A stretch of DNA of 17,701 bases from an uncultured Helicobacteraceae bacterium (lineage in GTDB: Bacteria; Campylobacterota; Campylobacteria; Campylobacterales; UBA6016). The position numbers and the translations under genes are program-made. Location: the NCBI GenBank assembly GCA_937973585.1, contig CALJKN010000018.1:1-17701 (forward strand), in the 5' to 3' direction. Under the pieces are notes generated by a model that saw only the letters and a program-made list of their open reading frames with translations, made no database searches and had not been told where the DNA came from. Shown here in pieces: positions 1 to 6,369 of this stretch. How positions within the stretch are numbered: position 1 is the stretch's first letter; every line of letters begins with the position of its first letter.

Positions 1-127
1 GTTAAGTCTATCGATGGAGTAGCTAGGACACTAGAATTCGAAGAACCCCAATGGGGATTGAAACCAGATATGGATGGGCGTGCAACCTGTTGAAATGGAT
101 TCGAAGAACCCCAATGGGGATTGAAAC
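1..127 (+). CRISPR. End of a CRISPR array: two repeats and two spacers visible
   Basis: Two identical 29-nt repeats lie at 36-64 and 99-127. Each begins ATTCGAAG, contains the small hairpin CCCC-AAT-GGGG and ends ATTGAAAC. The spacer between them is 34 nt (65-98). The 35 nt before the first visible repeat has spacer length, so the window probably begins exactly at a repeat boundary and the array continues to the left. The bases flanking the repeats differ, so the repeat is not longer than about 29-30 nt. A 3' end of ATTGAAAC, 29-nt repeats and 34-35-nt spacers are typical of Cas6-processed type I-B/III arrays. Type II repeats are usually about 36 nt with about 30-nt spacers. On that reading transcription runs left to right and 127 is the leader-distal end. 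No class 1 cas gene is in the window. The array itself is certain; its subtype and orientation are inference. Confidence 0.93.
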
Positions 128-352
128 AAAGTAAATGAGTATCAAACAATCGAAAAAAGCAATTATAGCTTTAACATCATAAGGGATGAAGGCGGTTATT
201 TTGTTGGAGCTTTTTTTCATTCTAGCCGCTATGGGCTAGATGAGAGTATCGATAAGGCCTATAAGACTTATAAGGGCGCATATAACGCAGGCATAAGAAT
301 ATTAAACAAACATATTCAACAAAGAGATAAAGTAAGCAAGTTGCAGGGGTAA
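128..352 (+). pseudogene. 5'-truncated reading frame starting at the CRISPR repeat edge
   Basis: This frame is open from an in-frame TGA inside the last repeat (122-124) to TAA at 350-352, about 74 codons, with no ATG, GTG or TTG start near its beginning. Its codons look like real protein. Visible stretches include DEGGYFVGAFFHSSRYGLDE (from 185) and then DKAYKTYKGAYNAGIRILNK, an amphipathic, probably helical tail. Its stop lies three bases before the ATG of the next gene, and the ribosome binding site of that gene (AGGGG, 345-349) overlaps its last codons, as expected for neighbours in one operon. I do not recognise the family. The short size and coupling suggest a phage-type gene whose 5' end was lost when the sequence was joined to the array. 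The alternative is a chance open frame, which the coupling makes less likely. Confidence 0.55.
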
Positions 353-355
353 AAA

Positions 356-583
356 ATGGAATATAGAGATGCGTTCGCAAAAGCTTGTGAGATAAACGGT
401 AACGGGGGCGCGGGTTGTATAAGACGACCCGGGGATTCAACTTTCTATCGCTTAAGCAATGGATACTGGTACGAAAACGGTAAAGGAGCTACCTATCTCC
501 CTGTTGATATTATCAGGGCAGATGATTTAGTCGTTTTTGATAGGAACAAAGACGATACAAAAAAAGAGGTAAGCATAAACTAA
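356..583 (+). CDS. Small Tad2/DUF2829-like protein (possible phage anti-Thoeris protein)
   Basis: A 75-residue protein with a good ribosome binding site (AGGGG six bases before ATG). The layout resembles the DUF2829/Tad2 domain: an N-terminal EYRDAFAKA helix (family pattern: M-x-F-x-x-A-L-x-x), a short loop leading to GCIRRPGDSTFYRL (family: IxRxxW-like strand), and a C-terminal PVDIIRADDLVVF (family: DLLAxDWxVV). The family's usual Trp positions are Gly and Leu here, so the match is by pattern only. Known Tad2 proteins are phage proteins that sequester the cyclic ADP-ribose signal of Thoeris defence and act as oligomers in the cytoplasm. DUF2829 members are also common phage proteins of untested role. 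The gene follows the truncated frame at 128-352 and precedes the tracrRNA. It could be a relic of a phage insertion next to the array. Function is inference. Confidence 0.5.
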   Translation: MEYRDAFAKACEINGNGGAGCIRRPGDSTFYRLSNGYWYENGKGATYLPVDIIRADDLVVFDRNKDDTKKEVSIN

Positions 584-640
584 ATAAAATAACCGCCCAC
601 AATCTACACGGCTAGTTTCATCGGCTAAGTGAATTTGCTA

Positions 641-669
641 TTGGTGTTTTTAGAAAAGTTTGCTAAAAT
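641..669 (+). promoter_or_regulatory. Candidate tracrRNA promoter
   Basis: TTGGTG (641-646) and TAAAAT (664-669) are separated by 17 bp, with the -10 box one mismatch from consensus and a T-rich run after it. A start at about 676 would place the first base of the RNA at the start of the anti-repeat (GCAACAC). The -35 box is weak, which is normal in Campylobacterota. Confidence 0.45.
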
Positions 670-675
670 ATTTTT

Positions 676-768
676 GCAACACTTTATAGCTTATCCATTC
701 GATGCCGTGAAATCATCGAAAAGATATAATAGACCCGCCCCCTGTACTAAACATGGCGGGACTCTCTT
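676..768 (+). ncRNA. tracrRNA: Candidate type II-B tracrRNA
   Basis: About 93 nt with the order expected of a tracrRNA. The anti-repeat (676-713) begins GCAACACTTTATAGC and ends GTGAAAT, able to pair with a repeat starting GTTTCAC. A hairpin TTCGATG (698-704) / CATCGAA (714-720) with a 9-nt loop follows, then an AAAAG linker, then a GC hairpin CCCGCC (734-739) / GGCGGG (755-760) and a short T-rich end. From memory, the Francisella novicida II-B tracrRNA has the same plan: UUAAUG and CAUUUAA around a 9-nt loop ending GUAAU, the shared AAUCAU-NN-AAAAG string, and a terminal hairpin with a similar CUGU...ACA loop. Also from memory, the Wolinella succinogenes II-B repeat begins GCAACACTTTATAGC and ends GTGAAAC. 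Its place between cas4 and the array matches II-B loci. Exact ends are inferred. Confidence 0.78.
734..760. terminator. Shared terminator hairpin of tracrRNA and the cas operon
   Basis: Six GC pairs, CCCGCC and GGCGGG, surround a 15-nt loop. On the plus strand the hairpin is followed by ACTCTCTTT and would close the tracrRNA. On the minus strand it begins seven bases after the cas4 stop codon and is followed by TCTATTATATCTTTT, a better terminator tail. The two transcripts converge here. Confidence 0.6.
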
Positions 769-1241
769 TAAAACCTATCATTACAATAATTCAAAAACTC
801 GCATTGCGTACACTTGGTATCGTCGGCGCTGGAGTGCGGTAGTCTGCCTAGCTTTATCATCTGTATTATTTCGGTCACTATCTTTTTTACTTCCATCTTG
901 TCACTATCCGTTACTTTTATCGGCACGGTCTTGCCATTTTTCTCAAAAAGCACAAATCCCATATCAAATTTTTTGCCGTGTATCGCCTCTGAGAGCATAC
1001 CGTAGGCTATGAGTTGTATTTTTTGTGATTTTGTCGGTTTGTCTCCGTGTAGTTTTATCTCTACGGGATAGACATTATCTTCGCCGACAATCAAAACATC
1101 GCACATCCCGTAAAACTCAAAATCGCAATGAGACAAAGAGACATTTGTACTTAGCTTCGCATTTTCAAGGTGAAACCTAGCAAGAGTACGACGCTTGAAA
1201 AGCTCGGACTCTCTTTTGTGATGAGCGCTCCCCTCTCGCAC
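768..1241 (-). pseudogene. cas4: Truncated Cas4 (RecB-family exonuclease), N-terminal part lost
   Basis: The 157 residues that remain match the C-terminal four fifths of Cas4. Visible are the EGSAHH motif (metal-binding His of motif I), CDVLIVG then YPVEIK (motif II Asp and the motif III E-x-K), the QIQLIAY motif, and near the end CTQCEFLNYC, three of the four Cys that hold the [4Fe-4S] cluster. The N-terminal part that carries the first cluster Cys (about 40 residues in the family) is missing. In its place are the first codons of cas1 in another frame. Cas4 works with Cas1-Cas2 to trim prespacers and choose their PAM end. A GTG at 1241 with GGGGAG eight bases upstream could still start translation, but the product would have an incomplete cluster and no Cas1-Cas2 partner here. 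It is most likely a remnant. Confidence 0.85.
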
Positions 1242-1333
1242 CCTTTTAGCTCCCCGCCTTGCGATACCGTCAGCCTCTCGCTTGTCTTGCCGACGAACGA
1301 GCCGTATTCGTCGATGTAGAGGTGTTTGGTCAT
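1240..1333 (-). pseudogene. cas1: Cas1 N-terminal remnant
   Basis: The ATG at 1333 overlaps the cas9 stop (ATGA) and opens a frame whose first ~31 residues read like the start of a Cas1 integrase: HLYIDEYGSFVGKTSERLTV, the first beta strands of the family. At about 1240 the similarity stops and the same DNA codes, in another frame, for the conserved part of Cas4. The cas1 frame then runs through out-of-frame cas4 DNA to a stop at 1151-1153. A full Cas1 has about 300 residues and carries catalytic Glu, His and Asp residues in its C-terminal domain, all absent. The simplest reading is one deletion, with loss of frame, that removed most of cas1, all of cas2 and the start of cas4. The exact break lies within roughly 1235-1250. 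The identification rests on a short segment plus its position, so it is good but not certain. Confidence 0.75.
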
Positions 1334-4300
1334 TTTGCGTTTTTGAAATAATCTTTTATTTTCGAGTAAGCACTTCCAAGCTCAACTATAAATTTGATGT
1401 TTTTTGGGCTTGCTTCAATGATTTGTATTTTTCCTGTTTTTGGCTTTCCGTTTTTACTTTCAACTCTGGGTTTAATGTCGTATTTTCCGAACCTATCAAT
1501 AAAATTTTTATAGCTAATCGTATTTTCTTCTGTACCGTCAACTATTTTTATTTCGGACTGCAACGATAATACCGAAGCCAACTCTGAGTTATAAAGCTTT
1601 TGAAAAATATCAAAACCAATATTTACAATGACTTTGGGTCTATCAACCGTTGCCATAGAAATATAAAATTCTAACTCGGCCACATTTGCTTTTCGGTATT
1701 CGCCCATATCCACATAATCAGCAATAATCATTTTTTGCGGGTCTTTAAAAGATACATTTTTGCTTTTTGCTAGCGTTGCCAGTGGCACATCGGTCGAGGT
1801 GTCGATTTTGCCCTCTATCTTTGCAAAGCCTGCGGATTTAGCGCCGTCAATCCCGACAAGCTGATAAACATTTTCGCCTTTGTGGTTTTGTCTGCGTATT
1901 CTAAAACCACCGCTCGGAGACTCTACGGTAGGAAGCGAGAACACCTTTCTAGCCTTATTTCTTATGCTTTTTGGTTCTATTTTGAAATATATCTTGCAAA
2001 AATCATCTATTGTATCGCCTTCAATGTTGTAATTACCGTCTTTTTCTTTGTATTCGATATTTTTGTCTGTAAGGTATTTTTTGAACGCATTGTCAAAAAC
2101 AAGCCACTCTTGCTTTATGGGCAAAACCATTGCTTTACCGTATATTTTTGATGAGAGTTTTTTATCATCTTTCAATACTGTAGGAGCCTCTTTTACACTA
2201 GTCTTTAAAAGGTTATAGCTAAATTTATTCAAGAGTTCGGCTGTTTTTATGTCATCGCTATTGCCTCTTGAAATATCGTGAAATAAATTTAGAATCTTAC
2301 TTTTGTCCAGTTCAAACACTTCAAATCCGCCGTTTGTAGTTTTTTGCTGTTTGATGTATGGTTTTATTTTTTCAAAGTCTTGTTGTTTGATTTCTGCGCA
2401 TACAGAAAAATCAAGCTCTTTTGACGCTTTTACAAAACCTGCATAATATTTGTCGTCATATCTATAAATTGGCGTAAACCTCTCTTGATATATGCTATCT
2501 TTAAATATCGTGGCTCCGCCTAGATTTCCTTTTTGGTCTTTTTGGATTTTACTCATCGGTTTCGTCTTGATATTATTGACCGATATAAGACCCACTACTT
2601 CATCCGCATTCGGCGGTGTGCCGTCCTTGAATACTTTTTGGTACCTAGCTACAAAAGCCATTACCGCATCTATGGCGTGGCTTGATGGGGCTTGTTTGTT
2701 TTGTTTTTCGAGAAGCGGATTAGCTCTTGCGTATTGCCGCCTTAGCTCGCTTACCTCGGTAGCATCCGCCAAAATAAACTCAAAAGATAGATGCTTGCTT
2801 GGAAGCATTTTTGTTAGTTTCTCTTGTATTTTTTTGGCTAGGTATTTTTGCGTGCCGTTTACCCTTGCGCTTTGGTCGGTACGGAGCCAGTCCACCACTT
2901 TTTTATACGCTTCATTGTCGCTTGACAAGAACAAGGCATAACGAAACGCTTTTTGCTGTTCGGCAGACAATACGCTAAAAGTCTTATAGCCTTTGATATT
3001 TGCCACTTGCTCTTCTATCCACTGCGCCGATACACCCGCCTTGATGTCTGAAAGTTTATAAACCCTGTCCGCTTTTGCTTGATTGCATTTTTGATGGACA
3101 TATATCAGATTGCCCTCGGAGTTGAACACTGTGCCGTAATACTTTAGCGTGTGACTTCTAGGTAATATATGGTCTATCTCTCCATCATCGCCGATAGTGT
3201 CGCCGCAATACGGGCAGATACCACTGCTAAAGGCTTTTATTCTCTTGTCTTTATCTTCTATGCTCTTTTTGGCATTTTTGATTGATTTTTCTAGTTTTTC
3301 GTTTGCCTTTTTGTTGGCATTTTTGATTTTAGCGCTTCGGATAGATTCCTCATACTCAAAAGCGTTTTGTTCAAGAATAATCGGCAAATGTATGTTTTGC
3401 GCCTCCACACCCTCTAGTTCGTTGGCTTTTATCTTGGCTAACTCATACCCTAGCTTGTCGATATACCGCTCTATCTTGCCGCTAAAAGGTCTTTGGGTAT
3501 CGGCGGGGAGGCGTTGGCAGGTAGCTGTAGCTTTGTTGTACACCTCTCCAGTTTCGTCGTTATAAAACGCCGTTTCGCTTCTGAATCTATTTTCCGCCGT
3601 ACACCATTTGCAAGTAGAGCTAAAGCCGCTCCGTGGCGTGTCTATTACGGTGTGCAGTTGCGCCATCGAAAACAGATTGTTAAATCTCTGTTTGCGCTCG
3701 CTGTCTATACCGAAAAACTCGGCTATTTTTGTCGTCCAAAACTCCAAATCTTTTTGGTATTTGAGGACATCTTTGTCTTCGCCCGTTTCTGCGACCTGCT
3801 TGAACATATTGCCGTGTGTTTTTCGTAACTCTTCTATATTTTTACAATACGCCGATAGTTTTTTGTTGCCGACTTTTGCGCTCCAAAGCTCTTTTTCAAA
3901 CTCCGCAAATCTTGCCTCGTCTAGTTTTACGCCCAAAATTCCGGCTACTAGATTGTGTACTTGATTTGTCTTGTGCGGCGGGTTGTGGTCGCATCGTTTT
4001 AGCATATCATCTGAGTTTGTCCAAATGCCCGCTCGCACTTTTTGGCGGATAAGCTCGTAGTAGTTTTGCGCAAATCCGTGCAATCTATTTGCGTCGCTTT
4101 GCCCTAGCGTCTTTACCAGTAGGTCGTTTGGTTTTTTGCCTCGTAGCTCGTAAATATCTATCTCTTTTGTAGTGTCTAGCAAACGATGAAGCAGCGTAGA
4201 GTCTTCGCTGTAGCCTTTTACGGTGGAGTCCGCCAAATCATCGTTAAACTTTCCGTGATTTAACCGATTAGCAATATCTCGCCAGTTTGATAGATGTCTA

Positions 4301-5355
4301 TTGAGATACTCCTCGTTTAGCCTAAGGGTTTGGCATTTCACAGCCCCTCGGTTATTCATATCGTCATACGGCGGTATCGTATTTTCTGGATTTGTAGTAG
4401 TTAGAAATTCAACAATAGTTTTATTTTTTAGTTCTTTGAGTAGTTTTTGTCGTGCAAGTTCTTCTTTTTGTTTCTTTTCTTTATCATCCTTTTTAAAATG
4501 CCAACTTCTGACAAATCTCTCGGTAATTCGGCGAAGCTTATCCGGCGTCCAAATATCGCCTTTTTCCATCTCTTTGTCATTAAAGTAGCGTCGAAGTTCT
4601 TTTAGTTGATAGTTTGAAATGTTGCCGATTAGCTTTGTCATATCTGTTAGCTTTAGGCTATTTGAATCAAAAAAGCTTTTTACTTTTTCATTTGTAGCTA
4701 TGTACTCGCCTAGCTCCTCAAAATATTTTGCTCTGGGCAAGTTGCCTTGATTTTCTTGCTTATCAAATTCATCAAGTATCTCTTTTGTGACCCGTAGCCC
4801 AGCCAAAAGCTCTTTTGCGTTTTCACCATATTCGCTTTTTAGCTCATCTTTCAGCTCTAGCTTTTTATTTGGCGAGTGTGTCGAAGAGACAAAAACAGTT
4901 TCAAATCTTTTTTTGTAGTCCTTGAAGCTTTCGGGATTTGAGGCTATTTGGTTTAAAAAATCTTCTACATCGCTATCTCTATCTATATTTTGCAGTTTTT
5001 CGCCCAAAAACTCTTTTAGCGTGTCGCTCTCTAATGCGTCTTTCTTTTTCTCATCCAGCTCAAACCCTGCGTATGTGTAGCCTCGTTTATTGAATAGCCC
5101 CCGTATCTCGTCCGGCAAAACATCCAAAGGCAAGCCGTAATGCTGTTGCAAAATGAGCAAAAACAGCCGCTTTACAAGCTTGTTTCTTGCGTTATTCCTC
5201 TTCGTGTGTCTTTTGCCTCTTCTACCCACCTGCGACAATACAAAACTTTCATCATAAATAATCGTGCCGGATTGAGATTTGTCCAAAGAGTCCGTAAAAC
5301 TGAAAAATCCCGTGTTTTTGCCGCCTAAGTCTATTGAGATAAGAGATGTAAGCAT
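1330..5355 (-). CDS. cas9: Cas9 RNA-guided DNA endonuclease, subtype II-B-like
   Basis: A 1341-residue Cas9, shorter than Francisella Cas9 (about 1630). Order of parts: RuvC-I ISIDLGGKNTG with catalytic Asp9; an Arg-rich bridge helix at about 44-66; the alpha-helical REC lobe to about 640, including RRYFND, IPPY and CQTLRLN strings shared with Francisella Cas9; RuvC-II IILEQNAFEYE with Glu662; HNH EIDHILPRSH with Asp728-His729 and Asn749; RuvC-III SSHAIDAVMAF with His893 and Asp896; then the PAM-interacting C-terminal part. All nuclease residues are present, so both strands should be cut. Two Cys pairs (582/585 and 714/717, the latter with His754/Cys757 around HNH) suggest bound zinc. The ATG at 5355 has AGGA upstream. 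The stop overlaps cas1 in ATGA. The subtype call rests on sequence resemblance plus the cas4 remnant; Cas9 itself is certain. Confidence 0.97.
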   Translation of the reverse strand: MLTSLISIDLGGKNTGFFSFTDSLDKSQSGTIIYDESFVLSQVGRRGKRHTKRNNARNKLVKRLFLLILQQHYGLPLDVLPDEIRGLFNKRGYTYAGFELDEKKKDALESDTLKEFLGEKLQNIDRDSDVEDFLNQIASNPESFKDYKKRFETVFVSSTHSPNKKLELKDELKSEYGENAKELLAGLRVTKEILDEFDKQENQGNLPRAKYFEELGEYIATNEKVKSFFDSNSLKLTDMTKLIGNISNYQLKELRRYFNDKEMEKGDIWTPDKLRRITERFVRSWHFKKDDKEKKQKEELARQKLLKELKNKTIVEFLTTTNPENTIPPYDDMNNRGAVKCQTLRLNEEYLNRHLSNWRDIANRLNHGKFNDDLADSTVKGYSEDSTLLHRLLDTTKEIDIYELRGKKPNDLLVKTLGQSDANRLHGFAQNYYELIRQKVRAGIWTNSDDMLKRCDHNPPHKTNQVHNLVAGILGVKLDEARFAEFEKELWSAKVGNKKLSAYCKNIEELRKTHGNMFKQVAETGEDKDVLKYQKDLEFWTTKIAEFFGIDSERKQRFNNLFSMAQLHTVIDTPRSGFSSTCKWCTAENRFRSETAFYNDETGEVYNKATATCQRLPADTQRPFSGKIERYIDKLGYELAKIKANELEGVEAQNIHLPIILEQNAFEYEESIRSAKIKNANKKANEKLEKSIKNAKKSIEDKDKRIKAFSSGICPYCGDTIGDDGEIDHILPRSHTLKYYGTVFNSEGNLIYVHQKCNQAKADRVYKLSDIKAGVSAQWIEEQVANIKGYKTFSVLSAEQQKAFRYALFLSSDNEAYKKVVDWLRTDQSARVNGTQKYLAKKIQEKLTKMLPSKHLSFEFILADATEVSELRRQYARANPLLEKQNKQAPSSHAIDAVMAFVARYQKVFKDGTPPNADEVVGLISVNNIKTKPMSKIQKDQKGNLGGATIFKDSIYQERFTPIYRYDDKYYAGFVKASKELDFSVCAEIKQQDFEKIKPYIKQQKTTNGGFEVFELDKSKILNLFHDISRGNSDDIKTAELLNKFSYNLLKTSVKEAPTVLKDDKKLSSKIYGKAMVLPIKQEWLVFDNAFKKYLTDKNIEYKEKDGNYNIEGDTIDDFCKIYFKIEPKSIRNKARKVFSLPTVESPSGGFRIRRQNHKGENVYQLVGIDGAKSAGFAKIEGKIDTSTDVPLATLAKSKNVSFKDPQKMIIADYVDMGEYRKANVAELEFYISMATVDRPKVIVNIGFDIFQKLYNSELASVLSLQSEIKIVDGTEENTISYKNFIDRFGKYDIKPRVESKNGKPKTGKIQIIEASPKNIKFIVELGSAYSKIKDYFKNAK

Positions 5356-5393
5356 TGTATTATCCTGCTTTATTATTTGTATTTTCCAGTTTA

Positions 5394-5423
5394 TATAAAA
5401 TTACTTTAGAAAATAGGGTGCAA
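5394..5423 (-). promoter_or_regulatory. Candidate cas9 promoter
   Basis: On the minus strand TTGCAC (5423-5418) and TTTATA (5399-5394) are 18 bp apart, about 40 bp before the cas9 ATG. The ribosome binding site is AGGA in GCAGGATAATACAATG. The -10 box lies in a TATATA run, so the exact hexamer is open. Confidence 0.4.
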
Positions 5424-5433
5424 CAAAATTAGA

Positions 5434-5455
5434 GAGGGTCAAAAAACAAACCCTC
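5434..5455. repeat. Inverted repeat between cas9 and the AraC-family gene
   Basis: GAGGGT (5434-5439) and ACCCTC (5450-5455) form a perfect 6-bp inverted repeat with a 10-nt A-rich centre. It sits between the two divergent promoters, about 10 bp upstream of the cas9 -35 box. It could be an operator. It lacks a T tail in either direction, so a terminator is unlikely. Confidence 0.4.
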
Positions 5456-5484
5456 ACAGGCAAATAAAAAACATCTAAAGTCGA

Positions 5485-5490
5485 TATAAT
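5485..5490 (+). promoter_or_regulatory. -10 box of the AraC-family gene
   Basis: A perfect TATAAT lies 27 bp before the GTG start. No -35 box is recognisable, which is usual for Campylobacterota promoters. The leader would be about 20 nt and contains the AGGGGG ribosome binding site (5504-5509). Confidence 0.5.
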
Positions 5491-5517
5491 AGGCCAAAAC
5501 CTGATAGGGGGCTAGTC

Positions 5518-6366
5518 GTGTCGGTACGGGCGTTGGATACAATCAAAAAAAATTTCAAAGAGTACACTATAGAGTCTGACGGGATTGTGGCGGCAAAGTA
5601 TTTTGTCGTGGAGAGCAGAGTTAGAGGGGAGGCGTATATCGAGCGGAACCTCTTAAATGTCGTGTTGGAGGGTGAGAAGCGGCTACACACCAAAAACGGA
5701 GATGTCACCGTCAGGGCAGGGGAGGCATTTTTTTTGGCAAAGGGTGAGTACGTGATGAGTGAGATAGCCGAAAACGGTAGATATGCCTGTTTGCTGATAT
5801 TTTTTGATGAGCATTCCGCATCAAATATATTGGCCTCTATGCCTGATTTTGAAACCCAGAAGATAGAGATAAAAGAGGGTTTTTTAAAAGTCGAACTGAC
5901 ACCGCTCATGAAAGCGACGGCTGAGTCTATATTGCCGTTTATTGAGGATAAACCGAGATATGCCGATGAGCTTTTAGGGTTAAAACTAAAAGAGCTTTTA
6001 TTGCTACTTTTTGGCTCAAAGGACGGAGCGAAATTTGCTTATTATTTCCGGTCTGCGATGTGCGGCAAACTGGAGCTTAAAGCCTTTATGGACGAGAACT
6101 TCACCGAGGAATGGAGCCTATCCGAATTTGCAAAAAAGAGCGGGAGGAGCCTCAGCGCATTTAAGAGCGATTTTAAAAAAATCTTTGGCCTGACCCCTAT
6201 GGAGTGGTTGTGGGCAAAGAGATTGGAGCGGGCAAAGTTTTTGATTGAGGGTGGTGGACTCGGTGCCGGGGAGGCCGCTTTTAGGAGCGGGTTTAAGAGC
6301 CAGTCGCACTTTAACAGGATGTTCAAAGACAGATATGCAAGGACGCCGAAATCAAAACAAGGATAG
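5518..6366 (+). CDS. AraC-family transcriptional regulator
   Basis: A 282-residue cytoplasmic DNA-binding protein. The N-terminal ~150 residues look like the beta-rich sensor domain of AraC regulators (for example KNGDVTVRAGEAFFLAKGEY, a cupin-like turn). The C-terminal ~100 residues hold two helix-turn-helix units: SLSEFAKKSGRSLSAFKSDF and the more diagnostic AAFRSGFKSQSHFNRMFKDR, followed by the family's conserved R-x-P end (ARTP). The start is GTG at 5518 with AGGGGG eight bases upstream; no better start exists. It is divergent from cas9 across 162 bp and is followed three bases after its stop by a small gene, so the two are translated together. Its ligand and targets cannot be read from the sequence. 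Control of cas9 is possible because of the shared intergenic region, but AraC-type genes are common and this may be chance. Confidence 0.9.
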   Translation: MSVRALDTIKKNFKEYTIESDGIVAAKYFVVESRVRGEAYIERNLLNVVLEGEKRLHTKNGDVTVRAGEAFFLAKGEYVMSEIAENGRYACLLIFFDEHSASNILASMPDFETQKIEIKEGFLKVELTPLMKATAESILPFIEDKPRYADELLGLKLKELLLLLFGSKDGAKFAYYFRSAMCGKLELKAFMDENFTEEWSLSEFAKKSGRSLSAFKSDFKKIFGLTPMEWLWAKRLERAKFLIEGGGLGAGEAAFRSGFKSQSHFNRMFKDRYARTPKSKQG

Positions 6367-6369
6367 AGC

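Noticed and set aside
23..220. Minus-strand 65-residue frame with a repeated VSIPIGVLRI
   Set aside because: The repeat in the protein is just the translated CRISPR repeat; not a gene.
221..240. 7-bp hairpin TCTAGCC / GGCTAGA
   Set aside because: It lies inside the open frame 128-352 and has no T run after it in either direction.
222..440. Minus-strand 72-residue frame
   Set aside because: Overlaps two plus-strand frames with better ribosome binding sites; composition looks like antisense of coding DNA.
615..655. GTTTCATC (615-622) and GCTATTGGTGTTTTTAGAA (637-655) resemble the reverse complement of the array repeat and could be an anti-repeat
   Set aside because: The two pieces are split by 14 bases and the match is partial (about 14 of 19 in the second piece); it also lies upstream of the better tracrRNA candidate. 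Kept only as a weak alternative.
629..1012. Plus-strand 127-residue frame across the tracrRNA and cas4
   Set aside because: Antisense to conserved cas4 motifs and covers the structured RNA.
2492..2941. Plus-strand frame of 149 residues within cas9
   Set aside because: Shadow of the RuvC-III/HNH-to-C-terminal region of cas9, which is conserved on the other strand.
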